Assembly (NCBI RefSeq): GCF_030373245.1
Contig: NZ_JAUCZF010000001.1
Coordinates: 558,001-622,000 of the forward strand
Direction: 5' to 3'
DNA from: Hydrogenophaga sp.
GTDB lineage: Bacteria > Pseudomonadota > Gammaproteobacteria > Burkholderiales > Burkholderiaceae_C
Length of the DNA: 64,000 nt
Part shown: one piece after another, positions 34,839 to 41,836 of the stretch
Position numbering within the stretch: the stretch's first letter is position 1
Layout: each line of letters opens with the position of its first letter
Position numbers and translations under genes: made by a program
Notes under the pieces: model-generated
What the model saw: only the letters and a program-made list of their open reading frames with translations
What the model was told of the DNA's origin: nothing
Database searches by the model: none

Positions 34839-35263
34839 CTCACGATGTCTGCGGCTTCCCCGGTGCCACCAGGTTGACCGTCCCTGCCTAGGGACAGCAG
34901 GTCGTAGTCACCGTGTTCACCCGGCGACCGGTACACATACGCGTTGCCCCAGGGATCCATGGGAACCGATTTTTTCAGGTAGGGACCGGACCAACGCGCA
35001 TTGCCCTCAGGCGGCTGATTGAGAGAGATCAGCCCCTCCTCGGTACCTGGATAACGCCCCATGTCCAGTCGATACTGGTCCAGCGCTTTGCCGAGCGAAT
35101 CAATCTGCGCTCTGGCGGTCTTGACTTCCGACTTGCCGATTTGTGCAAAGAAGCGTGGTCCCACAAAGCCTGCCAGCAGGCCAATGATGACCATCACCAC
35201 CAGCAACTCCAGCAGCGTGAACCCATGTGACCTTGAGCCCGATCCGATGTGCGCGTTTGACAT
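34832..35263 (-). CDS. gspG: major pseudopilin GspG
   Basis: A 143-residue major pseudopilin. The leader is cut after Gly14, the mature start is FTLLELLVVMVIIGLLAGFV with Glu at +5, and the C-terminal calcium-loop region is conserved (YPGTEEGL, KKSVPMDPWGNAY, SPGEHGDYDLLSLGRDG). It is the first gene of the 12-gene secretion operon and has an AAGGG ribosome site. The 184-base upstream region contains one of the two best copies of the shared motif. Confidence 0.93.
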   Translation of the reverse strand: MSNAHIGSGSRSHGFTLLELLVVMVIIGLLAGFVGPRFFAQIGKSEVKTARAQIDSLGKALDQYRLDMGRYPGTEEGLISLNQPPEGNARWSGPYLKKSVPMDPWGNAYVYRSPGEHGDYDLLSLGRDGQPGGTGEAADIVSW

Positions 35264-35388
35264 GTGAACCCTTGTCGCAACCTGTTGACCACTTTGGTAT
35301 TGCTTTCAACAGATGCTAGGAATGTTGTGTGAAGGACGGGTTACACCGACCGAACGTATGGGTTAAAACCAGCCAAGATGTGCGGATG

Positions 35389-35408
35389 CATCCGAACGGA
35401 CTATGCGG
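35389..35408 (+). promoter_or_regulatory. shared-motif site upstream of the secretion operon
   Basis: CATCCGAACGGACTATGCGG. With the preceding G it matches the site at 36206 in 15 of 16 positions (GCATCCRAACGGACTA). It lies about 125 bases upstream of gspG and 40 bases past the phoB stop. The core TCCGAACGGA is an inverted repeat, as expected for a dimeric regulator such as a LuxR-type protein. Confidence 0.5.
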
Positions 35409-35447
35409 GCACCAACATCGCTCACGCAAACGACACACGGATACGCT

Positions 35448-36137
35448 TCAGGACGGTGGCGAGAGGCTGTAGCCGCTCCCTCGCACGGTGCGGATGATCT
35501 CCTTCATGCCGCCCGACAACAGCGCATTGCGCAGGCGACTGATGTGGACATCAACCGTTCGGTCATCACCTACAAAATCCGCACCCCAAACGTGATCGAG
35601 GAGCTGCGAACGGCTGTACACGCGATCGGCGTGCGTGATCAGAAAGTGCAACAGGCGGAACTCAGTGCCGCCCAGCGCCAGGGGCACACCACTGGCCGTG
35701 ACCGTCCGCGCAGCCGGGTTGAGTACCAGAGATCCGACCCGAATGGCCTCTGCAGAAACCTGCGGCGCCCTTCGGCGAAGAATGACCGCGATCCGCGCCA
35801 GCAATTCCCGAGTTGAAAACGGTTTGGTGATGTAGTCATCGGCCCCAGCATCCAGCGCGGCAATCTTGTCGCGTTCCTCACACCGGGCCGAAAGCAAGAC
35901 GATAGGAATCTCGCGCGTGCGCGACTCAGATCTCAGCAAGCGCAGGTAGTCCACGCCCGACATGCCCGGCAACATCCAGTCCAGAAGAACCAAGTCGGGG
36001 AGCCATCTCGCGACCACATCGCGAGCCTCCTCCACGTTCAATGCGCACTTAACAGAGTGACCTGCGCCCGTCAGGTTGACGGTCAACAACTCCTGTACGT
36101 GCGGCTCATCTTCAACAACCAAAACTTGAGCAGACAT
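35448..36137 (-). CDS. phoB: PhoB-like response regulator
   Basis: A 229-residue two-component regulator. The receiver domain (1-120) has acidic residues at 9-11, phospho-acceptor Asp53 in LLDWMLPGMSG and Lys105 in TKPFS. An OmpR-type winged helix follows (about 130-225, TEFRLLHFLITHADRVYSR and DDRTVDVHISRLR). LLDWMLPG and the DDRTVDVHI block are characteristic of PhoB, the phosphate-starvation regulator. No phoR kinase gene is adjacent, so it may be a second or partnerless copy. It diverges from pstS and the eps operon, which it may control. Confidence 0.85.
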   Translation of the reverse strand: MSAQVLVVEDEPHVQELLTVNLTGAGHSVKCALNVEEARDVVARWLPDLVLLDWMLPGMSGVDYLRLLRSESRTREIPIVLLSARCEERDKIAALDAGADDYITKPFSTRELLARIAVILRRRAPQVSAEAIRVGSLVLNPAARTVTASGVPLALGGTEFRLLHFLITHADRVYSRSQLLDHVWGADFVGDDRTVDVHISRLRNALLSGGMKEIIRTVRGSGYSLSPPS

Positions 36138-36205
36138 GTGTTTCGTTCCGCGACGTGATCAGCGTTTGATCGTAGGCAGAGGCCATGACGTTTTGATTGC
36201 ACCAT

Positions 36206-36243
36206 GCATCCAAACGGACTACATGCGGTCATGAGACTGACGC
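36206..36243 (+). promoter_or_regulatory. shared-motif site and possible PHO box before pstS
   Basis: The 155-base gap between divergent phoB and pstS contains GCATCCAAACGGACTA (36206-36221), the best match to the site before gspG. Directly after it is CGGTCAT-gaga-CTGACGC (36226-36243), which fits the PHO box pattern CTGTCAT-N4-CTGTCAT at 6 of 7 and 4 of 7 bases. The first element is well supported by repetition; the PHO box is weak. Confidence 0.4.
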
Positions 36244-36292
36244 ATTCGATTTCTAAAGTGGCAAGTCCCAGAGGCACCAAAGTCAGCGTTTC

Positions 36293-37336
36293 ATGTTCAA
36301 GCTTTCTTCCCGGATTTGCTCAATCGTCGTGGCCTTGGCAGCCAGCCTGATGTACGTCAATTTGCACGCACAGGAGATCACTGGCGCCGGCGCAACCTTC
36401 CCCGCTCCAGCCTACTCAAAATGGGCTGAAGCCTACGCACGTACGGCCTCGGTAAAAGTCAATTACCAACCCATCGGATCATCTGGCGGGATTCGTCAGA
36501 TCGATGGCCGCACCGTGGACTTCGGCGCCACAGACGCCCCACTGCAAGACGAAGAGCTGCGTCGCAAGGGTCAAATTCAGTTTCCCACGCTGATTGGAGG
36601 CGTGATCCCCGTTGTCAACCTTCGTGGCGTGCAGCCTGGACAACTAAAGCTCACCGGCGAGGTGCTGGCCGATATCTATCTGGGCAAGATCGCGCGCTGG
36701 AACGACCCAGCCATTGCCGCCTTGAATCCTGGGCTCAACCTGCCACGCGCCAACATCGAGCCGATCTACCGTTCTGACGGGTCGGGAACCACCTTCATCT
36801 TCACCAACTACCTGAGCAAAGTGAGCGAAGTGTGGAAGGACAAGATCGGTGAGGGCACTTCGGTGGGTTGGCCGAAGGGAAGTGGTGGAAAAGGCAATCT
36901 GGGAGTGGCGGCGCTCGTGGGCCGCATTCCGAATGCGATTGGCTATGTCGAGTATGCCTACGTCAAGCAAGCGCGCATGAACTTCGCGCTGGTCGCCAAC
37001 AAAGCCGGCGCCTACGTAGCCCCAGGCACCGAAGCTTTTCGCGCGGCAACCGAGGGCATTGACTGGGCGGGCAGCTTTCATCACGTGCTGACCGACCAGG
37101 CCTCTCCACAGTCCTGGCCCATCACCGGGGCCACCTTCATCCTCATGTACGCCAAGCCACAGGACGCGGAGAAAGCGAAGCAGGTACTTCGATTCTTTCA
37201 CTGGGGCCTCACCCAAGGCGAGGAGATCGTCACCGGACTTGGCTACGCCTCCATGCCGCCGTCAGCCGTGAGATCCATCGAAAGTCTGTGGGCTCAGGTG
37301 CGGGATGGCAACGGACAGCCGATCGCCTTCAAGTAA
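36293..37336 (+). CDS. pstS: PstS-type phosphate-binding protein
   Basis: A 347-residue periplasmic phosphate-binding protein. It has a signal peptide ending near NLHAQ (27) and the phosphate-site blocks GAGATFPAP (31-39), GSSGG (62-66), DFGATDAPL (76-84) and RSDGSGTT (160-167), with YLGKIARWNDP at 129-139. All ligand motifs are intact, so it should bind phosphate. No pstC, pstA or pstB follows; instead the eps genes do, 42 bases on. It may act as a phosphate sensor or matrix protein, or lend ligand to a transporter encoded elsewhere. Confidence 0.92.
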   Translation: MFKLSSRICSIVVALAASLMYVNLHAQEITGAGATFPAPAYSKWAEAYARTASVKVNYQPIGSSGGIRQIDGRTVDFGATDAPLQDEELRRKGQIQFPTLIGGVIPVVNLRGVQPGQLKLTGEVLADIYLGKIARWNDPAIAALNPGLNLPRANIEPIYRSDGSGTTFIFTNYLSKVSEVWKDKIGEGTSVGWPKGSGGKGNLGVAALVGRIPNAIGYVEYAYVKQARMNFALVANKAGAYVAPGTEAFRAATEGIDWAGSFHHVLTDQASPQSWPITGATFILMYAKPQDAEKAKQVLRFFHWGLTQGEEIVTGLGYASMPPSAVRSIESLWAQVRDGNGQPIAFK

Positions 37337-37378
37337 CTCTGAGTCGCTCTCGCGCTTCACCCTTGACAACCAGCCACC

Positions 37379-38377
37379 ATGAAACATTCTCTCTTTCGTC
37401 TGCACTTTTCCCATCGACCAACACGCCTGACAGGCGCCTGCCTGTTGTGTCTGGGCATTCTTTCGCTCAGCGCCTGCGGTGACAGCGAGGCGCCCAAGGC
37501 TGCCACGCAAGTGGCGGTCAAGGTGGGATCCTCCGAGATTTCCATCCACCAGATCAACCAGGCACTGGCGCGCACGCCATTGAACAGCAGTTCCAAGGAT
37601 GAAGTCCAGGCGGCGCGACAGGCCACGCTCGAGCGCCTGATCGACCAGCAGCTCGCCGTAGATCAAGCCACCGAGCTCAAGCTGCACCGCTCACCCGATG
37701 TGGTGGCCAAACTGGAAGCCGCACGGCGTGAGGTGCTTGCCCGCGCCTACCTGGAGCAACTCAGCCAGAGCGTGACCAAAGCAAGCGCGGAAGAGGTCAA
37801 GCAGTATTACGACAGCAACCCTGCATTGTTTGCAGAGCGCCGTATCTTCAATCTGCAGGAACTTCGCATTCCGCGTGTCGGTGAAAGTCTGGATCAGCTT
37901 CGCACCATGGCTGAGCAGGGTCGCAATCTCGACGAAGTGGCCGCTATGCTCAAGGCACAAAATGTGGGTTTTGGCGCTGGTGGAGGCGTGCGCAATGCCG
38001 AGCAGGTGCCGATGGAGATCCTGCCGAAACTACATGCGCTCAAGGACGGGCAAAACCTGTTGGTCGTGCAGGGTCCAGGCGCGACGTTGCTGCGGCTGGC
38101 TGCGTCGAGCAGTTCACCAGTGACACTGGCGACGGCCACGCCAGGCATCGAGAAGTTCATCTCCAACCGACGCACCACAGAAACGGTGAGCGGTGAGATC
38201 AAACGCCTGCGTGCTGCCACGACGATTCAGTACGAAGGTGACTTCGCCCAGGCCAGCGCCACCGCTGCGGATGTTGCTGCACCTGCCGCAGAAAACAAGG
38301 TGAGTCCCTCCGCCTCTGAGTCACCTGGCAAGCCCGACGCTGGGCAGATCGAGCGCGGCCTGCAAGGCCTGAAATGA
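37379..38377 (+). CDS. epsD: EpsD-family peptidyl-prolyl isomerase lipoprotein
   Basis: A 332-residue lipoprotein with lipobox LSAC (Cys33). It has a SurA/PrsA-type N-terminal region (SSEISIHQINQALARTP, LERLIDQQLAVDQATELKL) and a parvulin-like middle (about 140-235). EpsD proteins occur in exosortase-linked exopolysaccharide loci and are thought to help fold outer-envelope components. The C-terminal 50 residues are Ala/Ser/Pro-rich and poorly conserved. It overlaps epsE by four bases (ATGA). Confidence 0.9.
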   Translation: MKHSLFRLHFSHRPTRLTGACLLCLGILSLSACGDSEAPKAATQVAVKVGSSEISIHQINQALARTPLNSSSKDEVQAARQATLERLIDQQLAVDQATELKLHRSPDVVAKLEAARREVLARAYLEQLSQSVTKASAEEVKQYYDSNPALFAERRIFNLQELRIPRVGESLDQLRTMAEQGRNLDEVAAMLKAQNVGFGAGGGVRNAEQVPMEILPKLHALKDGQNLLVVQGPGATLLRLAASSSSPVTLATATPGIEKFISNRRTTETVSGEIKRLRAATTIQYEGDFAQASATAADVAAPAAENKVSPSASESPGKPDAGQIERGLQGLK

Positions 38378-39195
38378 CGACTCTGGCATTTCGCCCAATG
38401 CCGTTGACGCGCTGGCTGATGGCGCTGCTGTTGGCGATCGCGCCATGGTCAGCAGTGCTGGCCGAGGCGGGGAGTGACTATTCGCTCGCGGCTGGCGACT
38501 CGATCCGAATCCAGGTCTTCCAGAGCCCAGACCTCTCACTGGATGCCCGAATTTCCGAGACGGGCACCATCAGTTTTCCGTTGATCGGTACGGTTCGCCT
38601 GGGTGGTCTCAGTGTGACTGCGGCCGAGAGATCGATTGCCGCTGCGCTGAAGGACGGCGGCTTCATGCAAAACCCCCAGGTCACCGTGCTGCTGACCCAG
38701 GTGCGCGGCAGACAGGTTTCGGTGCTTGGACAAGTAGGCCGCCCGGGTCGCTTCCCGCTGGAGAACACCACCACGCGCCTGAGCGACATGCTGGCTACAG
38801 CTGGTGGTACCACTCCTGCAGGTGACGACGTGGTCATCGTCACCGGTGAGCGCGACGGCCAGCCGTTCCGCAAGCTGGTGGATCTCCCTGCACTCTTCCT
38901 GAAGCCTGGCGACGAGGATCTGTTGCTGCAGGGCGGTGATGTGATCTACGTACACCGCGCTCCCGTTTTCTACGTGTACGGCGAAGCGCAGCGCCCTGGC
39001 TCGTTTCGCATCGAACGCGGTATGACGGTTATGCAGGCTCTGGCGCAAGCCGGCGGTCCTACGCCTCGCGGCTCTCGCAATCGCCTGCAGATCAACCGCC
39101 AGCAGCCTGATGGATCGGTGCAGACCACGGTACCGACGATGACGGATCTGATTCAGCCCAACGACGTGCTTTACGTGCGCGAGAGTCTCTTCTGA
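38374..39195 (+). CDS. epsE: EpsE polysaccharide export protein (Wza-type)
   Basis: A 273-residue outer-membrane polysaccharide export protein. After a signal peptide (ending near SAVLA, 30) come the Poly_export domain (YSLAAGDSIRIQVFQSPDLS to about 115) and two SLBB domains (VSVLGQVGRPGRFPL; FYVYGEAQRPGSFRI). It should form the outer-membrane exit for the polymer and work with EpsF and EpsG. It lacks a lipobox cysteine, as is usual for the EpsE subgroup. Confidence 0.93.
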   Translation: MTTLAFRPMPLTRWLMALLLAIAPWSAVLAEAGSDYSLAAGDSIRIQVFQSPDLSLDARISETGTISFPLIGTVRLGGLSVTAAERSIAAALKDGGFMQNPQVTVLLTQVRGRQVSVLGQVGRPGRFPLENTTTRLSDMLATAGGTTPAGDDVVIVTGERDGQPFRKLVDLPALFLKPGDEDLLLQGGDVIYVHRAPVFYVYGEAQRPGSFRIERGMTVMQALAQAGGPTPRGSRNRLQINRQQPDGSVQTTVPTMTDLIQPNDVLYVRESLF

Positions 39196-39208
39196 ACGGA
39201 CGCCTGCC

Positions 39209-40582
39209 ATGTCTCCAAAACAGTTCTTCATGATCCTGCGCGCCCGCTGGCTGGTGTGGTTCGTCACGCTGGTGCTGGTGGTTTCGGTCACCACCTTGAT
39301 CAACCTCACGACCGACAAGCAGTACACCGCCACTGCCGCTGTGGTGCTGGATGTGAAATCACCTGACCCAGTGAGCGGCATGGCGCTTGCCGGCCTGATG
39401 GCTCCAGGCTACATGGCAACTCAGGTCGACATCATCAAGAGCGACCGCGTAGCCAAGCAAGTCGTCAAATCACTCGGCCTGGACACCAACAGTGCGGCTC
39501 GGTCGCAATGGATGGAGGCAACAGAGGGCAAGGGCCAGCTGATTGACTGGCTCGCGAATCTGCTGAAGCGCAATGTCGACGTCAAGCCTTCGCGCGAAAG
39601 CAATGTCATCAGTATCGAATATGTTGGGGGCGATCCCAACTTTGCTGCCGCCATCGCCAACGCGTATGCACAGGCCTACATTGCCATCAACCTAGAGCTG
39701 CGTGTCACCCCCGCGCGCGAATATGCTGGCTTCTTTGAAGACCAGACTCGCAGCGCGCGCGAGCGGCTCGACCAGGCTCAGAAGGCGCTGTCCGACTACC
39801 AGCAGGCCAACGGCATCACCTCGGCCGACGAACGACTGGACTTCGAAACCACTCGCCTGAACGAAATCAGCGGTCAGCTCACCGGCATCCAGGCGGCGAC
39901 CACCGACAGTCGCAGCAAACGCTCGCTCAGCGACACCGACTCCGTGGCCGAGGTCATGCAAAGCCCGCTGATCAATGGCCTGAAGGCCGATATCGCCCGC
40001 CTTGAAGCTCGCCTGACAGAGTCGAGCGTCAACCTCGGCAGGAACCACCCCCAAATCCAGCGCCAGGAGTCCGAGCTGGGCAGTCTGAAGCAGCAGCTCG
40101 AAACCGAGTTGCGCAAGATCACCAGGTCAATCGACACCAGCTACACCGTCAACCGCGAGCGCGAGATGCAGCTGCAGGCCGCCCTGGCCAGCCAGAAGCT
40201 GCGCGTGCTCGAGCTCAATCAGCGACGCGATCAGATCAAGGTTCTGCGCGGCGACATCGAAACGGCCCAGCGCGTGTTCGATTCGGTCAGCCTGCGAGCA
40301 TCACAAAGCAATCTGGAAAGCCAGACCAGCCAAACCAACATCGCCATTCTCAATCCTGCTGTAGCACCCACCTTTGCTTCAGGCCCCAGGGTCAAGCTCA
40401 ACATCGCCATCGCCGCGTTTCTCGGTGGTTTGCTGGGCGTGATGTTGGCACTTGCCCTGGAGTTCTCGAATCGGCGGGTGCGTTCCTCCAGCGATTTGGC
40501 AGAGCTTCGCAATCTGGTGTTGCTTGGCAGCATCAGCCCAGCAGGGGGGATGATGAAGCGACTTGAGGGGGCCCGCACATGA
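39209..40582 (+). CDS. epsF: EpsF chain-length determinant protein (Wzz/Wzc type)
   Basis: A 457-residue inner-membrane co-polymerase. A first transmembrane helix lies at about 12-33, a periplasmic Wzz domain follows with long coiled coils (about 165-345, LDQAQKALSDYQQANGI and on), and a second helix is at about 396-420, followed by a short cytoplasmic tail. The PAVAPTFASGPR segment before the second helix is the typical Pro-containing motif. It sets polymer length with the separate kinase EpsG, whose start codon overlaps its stop (ATGA). Confidence 0.92.
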   Translation: MSPKQFFMILRARWLVWFVTLVLVVSVTTLINLTTDKQYTATAAVVLDVKSPDPVSGMALAGLMAPGYMATQVDIIKSDRVAKQVVKSLGLDTNSAARSQWMEATEGKGQLIDWLANLLKRNVDVKPSRESNVISIEYVGGDPNFAAAIANAYAQAYIAINLELRVTPAREYAGFFEDQTRSARERLDQAQKALSDYQQANGITSADERLDFETTRLNEISGQLTGIQAATTDSRSKRSLSDTDSVAEVMQSPLINGLKADIARLEARLTESSVNLGRNHPQIQRQESELGSLKQQLETELRKITRSIDTSYTVNREREMQLQAALASQKLRVLELNQRRDQIKVLRGDIETAQRVFDSVSLRASQSNLESQTSQTNIAILNPAVAPTFASGPRVKLNIAIAAFLGGLLGVMLALALEFSNRRVRSSSDLAELRNLVLLGSISPAGGMMKRLEGART

Positions 40583-41436
40583 ACGCCCCCGAGCGCGCCA
40601 TGCCCCGAGGCACCATCGGCGAGATCCTGATCGAGCGAGGCTTGATCAAGCCAGAGGACGTCAAAACCATTCTCGAGCGCCAACGCATCTTTGAAGAGCC
40701 GTTCGGTGAAGCGGCGATCGCGCTCAAGTTGTTGAAGCGCCACGACCTTGATGCGGCCCTGACCAAGCAGTTCAACTACGGGTACGTGCTCGACGCCGAC
40801 ACCCGGCTTGATCCCGCGCTGGTCACGGCCTTTAAGCCCTTCTCTCGCACCTCGGAAGAGTTCCGGGCACTCAAAAGCCAGCTCATGCTGCGCTGGTTCA
40901 ACGGTGACCCCCGGCGGCGCCTGTTGGCAGTCGTGAGCCAGCGTCCGCGAGACGGGCGCAGCTTTGTTGCTGCCAACCTGGCCGTGGTGTTTGCGCAGCA
41001 AGGTCAGCGCACCCTGCTGATCGACGCCGACTTGCGAAAACCCAGAATCGCGACCTGGTTCCACACCAATCACACCGCCGGGCTGACTGGCATTCTCAGC
41101 GGTCGCACTGGTCTGGAGGCTGTTCAAGGATTCAGCGCCTTGCCCGGACTGCGCGTATTACCCGCCGGTGCGACACCGCCAAACCCACAGGAGTTGGTGA
41201 GCATGCCCGCCTTTGGTCAAACGCTCGATCAGGTGCAAGAGCACTTCGATGTGGTCCTGATCGACACCCCGGCCGTCGACGGGGTGAGCGACGCCGAAAT
41301 CATCGCGGCGCGGGCGGGTGCGGCCCTGATCGTCGTGCGCAAGCACCGGAGTCCTCTTCGGGGCGTGTCCGATGTTGCCGGCCGGCTGCAGGACACAGGC
41401 GTCGCCGTGGTCGGCACCATGCTCAACCACTACTGA
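40579..41436 (+). CDS. epsG: EpsG chain-length-associated tyrosine kinase-like ATPase
   Basis: A 285-residue cytoplasmic BY-kinase partner of EpsF. Residues 10-70 form a GspE-N-like domain (GTIGEILIERGLIKPEDVKT). The kinase core has a Walker A region SQRPRDGRSF (120-129) in which Arg127 replaces the usual Lys, Walker A' LLIDADLRKP (146-155) and Walker B VVLIDTP. From memory this Arg recurs in EpsG proteins, so it need not mean inactivity. The C-terminus lacks a tyrosine cluster apart from the last residue (MLNHY). The gene ends inside the 3' end of the antisense vanZ-like gene. Confidence 0.9.
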   Translation: MNAPERAMPRGTIGEILIERGLIKPEDVKTILERQRIFEEPFGEAAIALKLLKRHDLDAALTKQFNYGYVLDADTRLDPALVTAFKPFSRTSEEFRALKSQLMLRWFNGDPRRRLLAVVSQRPRDGRSFVAANLAVVFAQQGQRTLLIDADLRKPRIATWFHTNHTAGLTGILSGRTGLEAVQGFSALPGLRVLPAGATPPNPQELVSMPAFGQTLDQVQEHFDVVLIDTPAVDGVSDAEIIAARAGAALIVVRKHRSPLRGVSDVAGRLQDTGVAVVGTMLNHY

Positions 41437-41836
41437 GGGGATGATCGTGTTCGCGAACAGTCTGCCGAAGATGCACCAGCACCGCGAGTGGCAAGGTACC
41501 CAGAGCGGCGCCCACCGCGTCTGCCATCAGGTCTTCCACATCGGCCTGTCGACCTGCTGCCCAGAACTGCAACAGTTCGTCCGCCAGTCCAATGGCCATG
41601 GCGCCCAGGAACCCCACCGCAATCAATCTCGCACCGTCCCGGCCGCTGGCCAGGCCGATCGCGCAAGACAGCACAGCGTAAACCGCTGCGTGGGCCAGCT
41701 TGTCCCAGGGTGCCGACACCAGGTTCACCGCAATCGGCAGCGAGCCACCCGCCCACAACGCGACCACGCCTGCAACCGCCAAAGCGGCAGCTGGAACTTG
41801 CACTCGCACCGCACTCGGAAAGACTGAGTTGGACAT
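41423..41836 (-). CDS. VanZ-family membrane protein, antisense within the eps operon
   Basis: A 137-residue protein with about four hydrophobic helices and the VanZ signature: DKLAHAAVYAVLSCAIGLA, GLADELLQFWAAGRQADVED and LMADAVGAALG. VanZ-like proteins are frequent in exopolysaccharide and exosortase loci, but their biochemical role is unclear. It runs against the operon: its stop overlaps epsG by 14 bases, and its start codon shares CATG with the xrtB start on the other strand. GAAGAG six bases before 41836 supports that start. Confidence 0.82.
   Translation of the reverse strand: MSNSVFPSAVRVQVPAAALAVAGVVALWAGGSLPIAVNLVSAPWDKLAHAAVYAVLSCAIGLASGRDGARLIAVGFLGAMAIGLADELLQFWAAGRQADVEDLMADAVGAALGTLPLAVLVHLRQTVREHDHPLSSG

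Noticed and set aside
39190..39203. TCTGAACGGAC between epsE and epsF as a regulatory site
   Set aside because: It coincides with the epsE stop codon and the likely ribosome site of epsF; an internal operator there is improbable.
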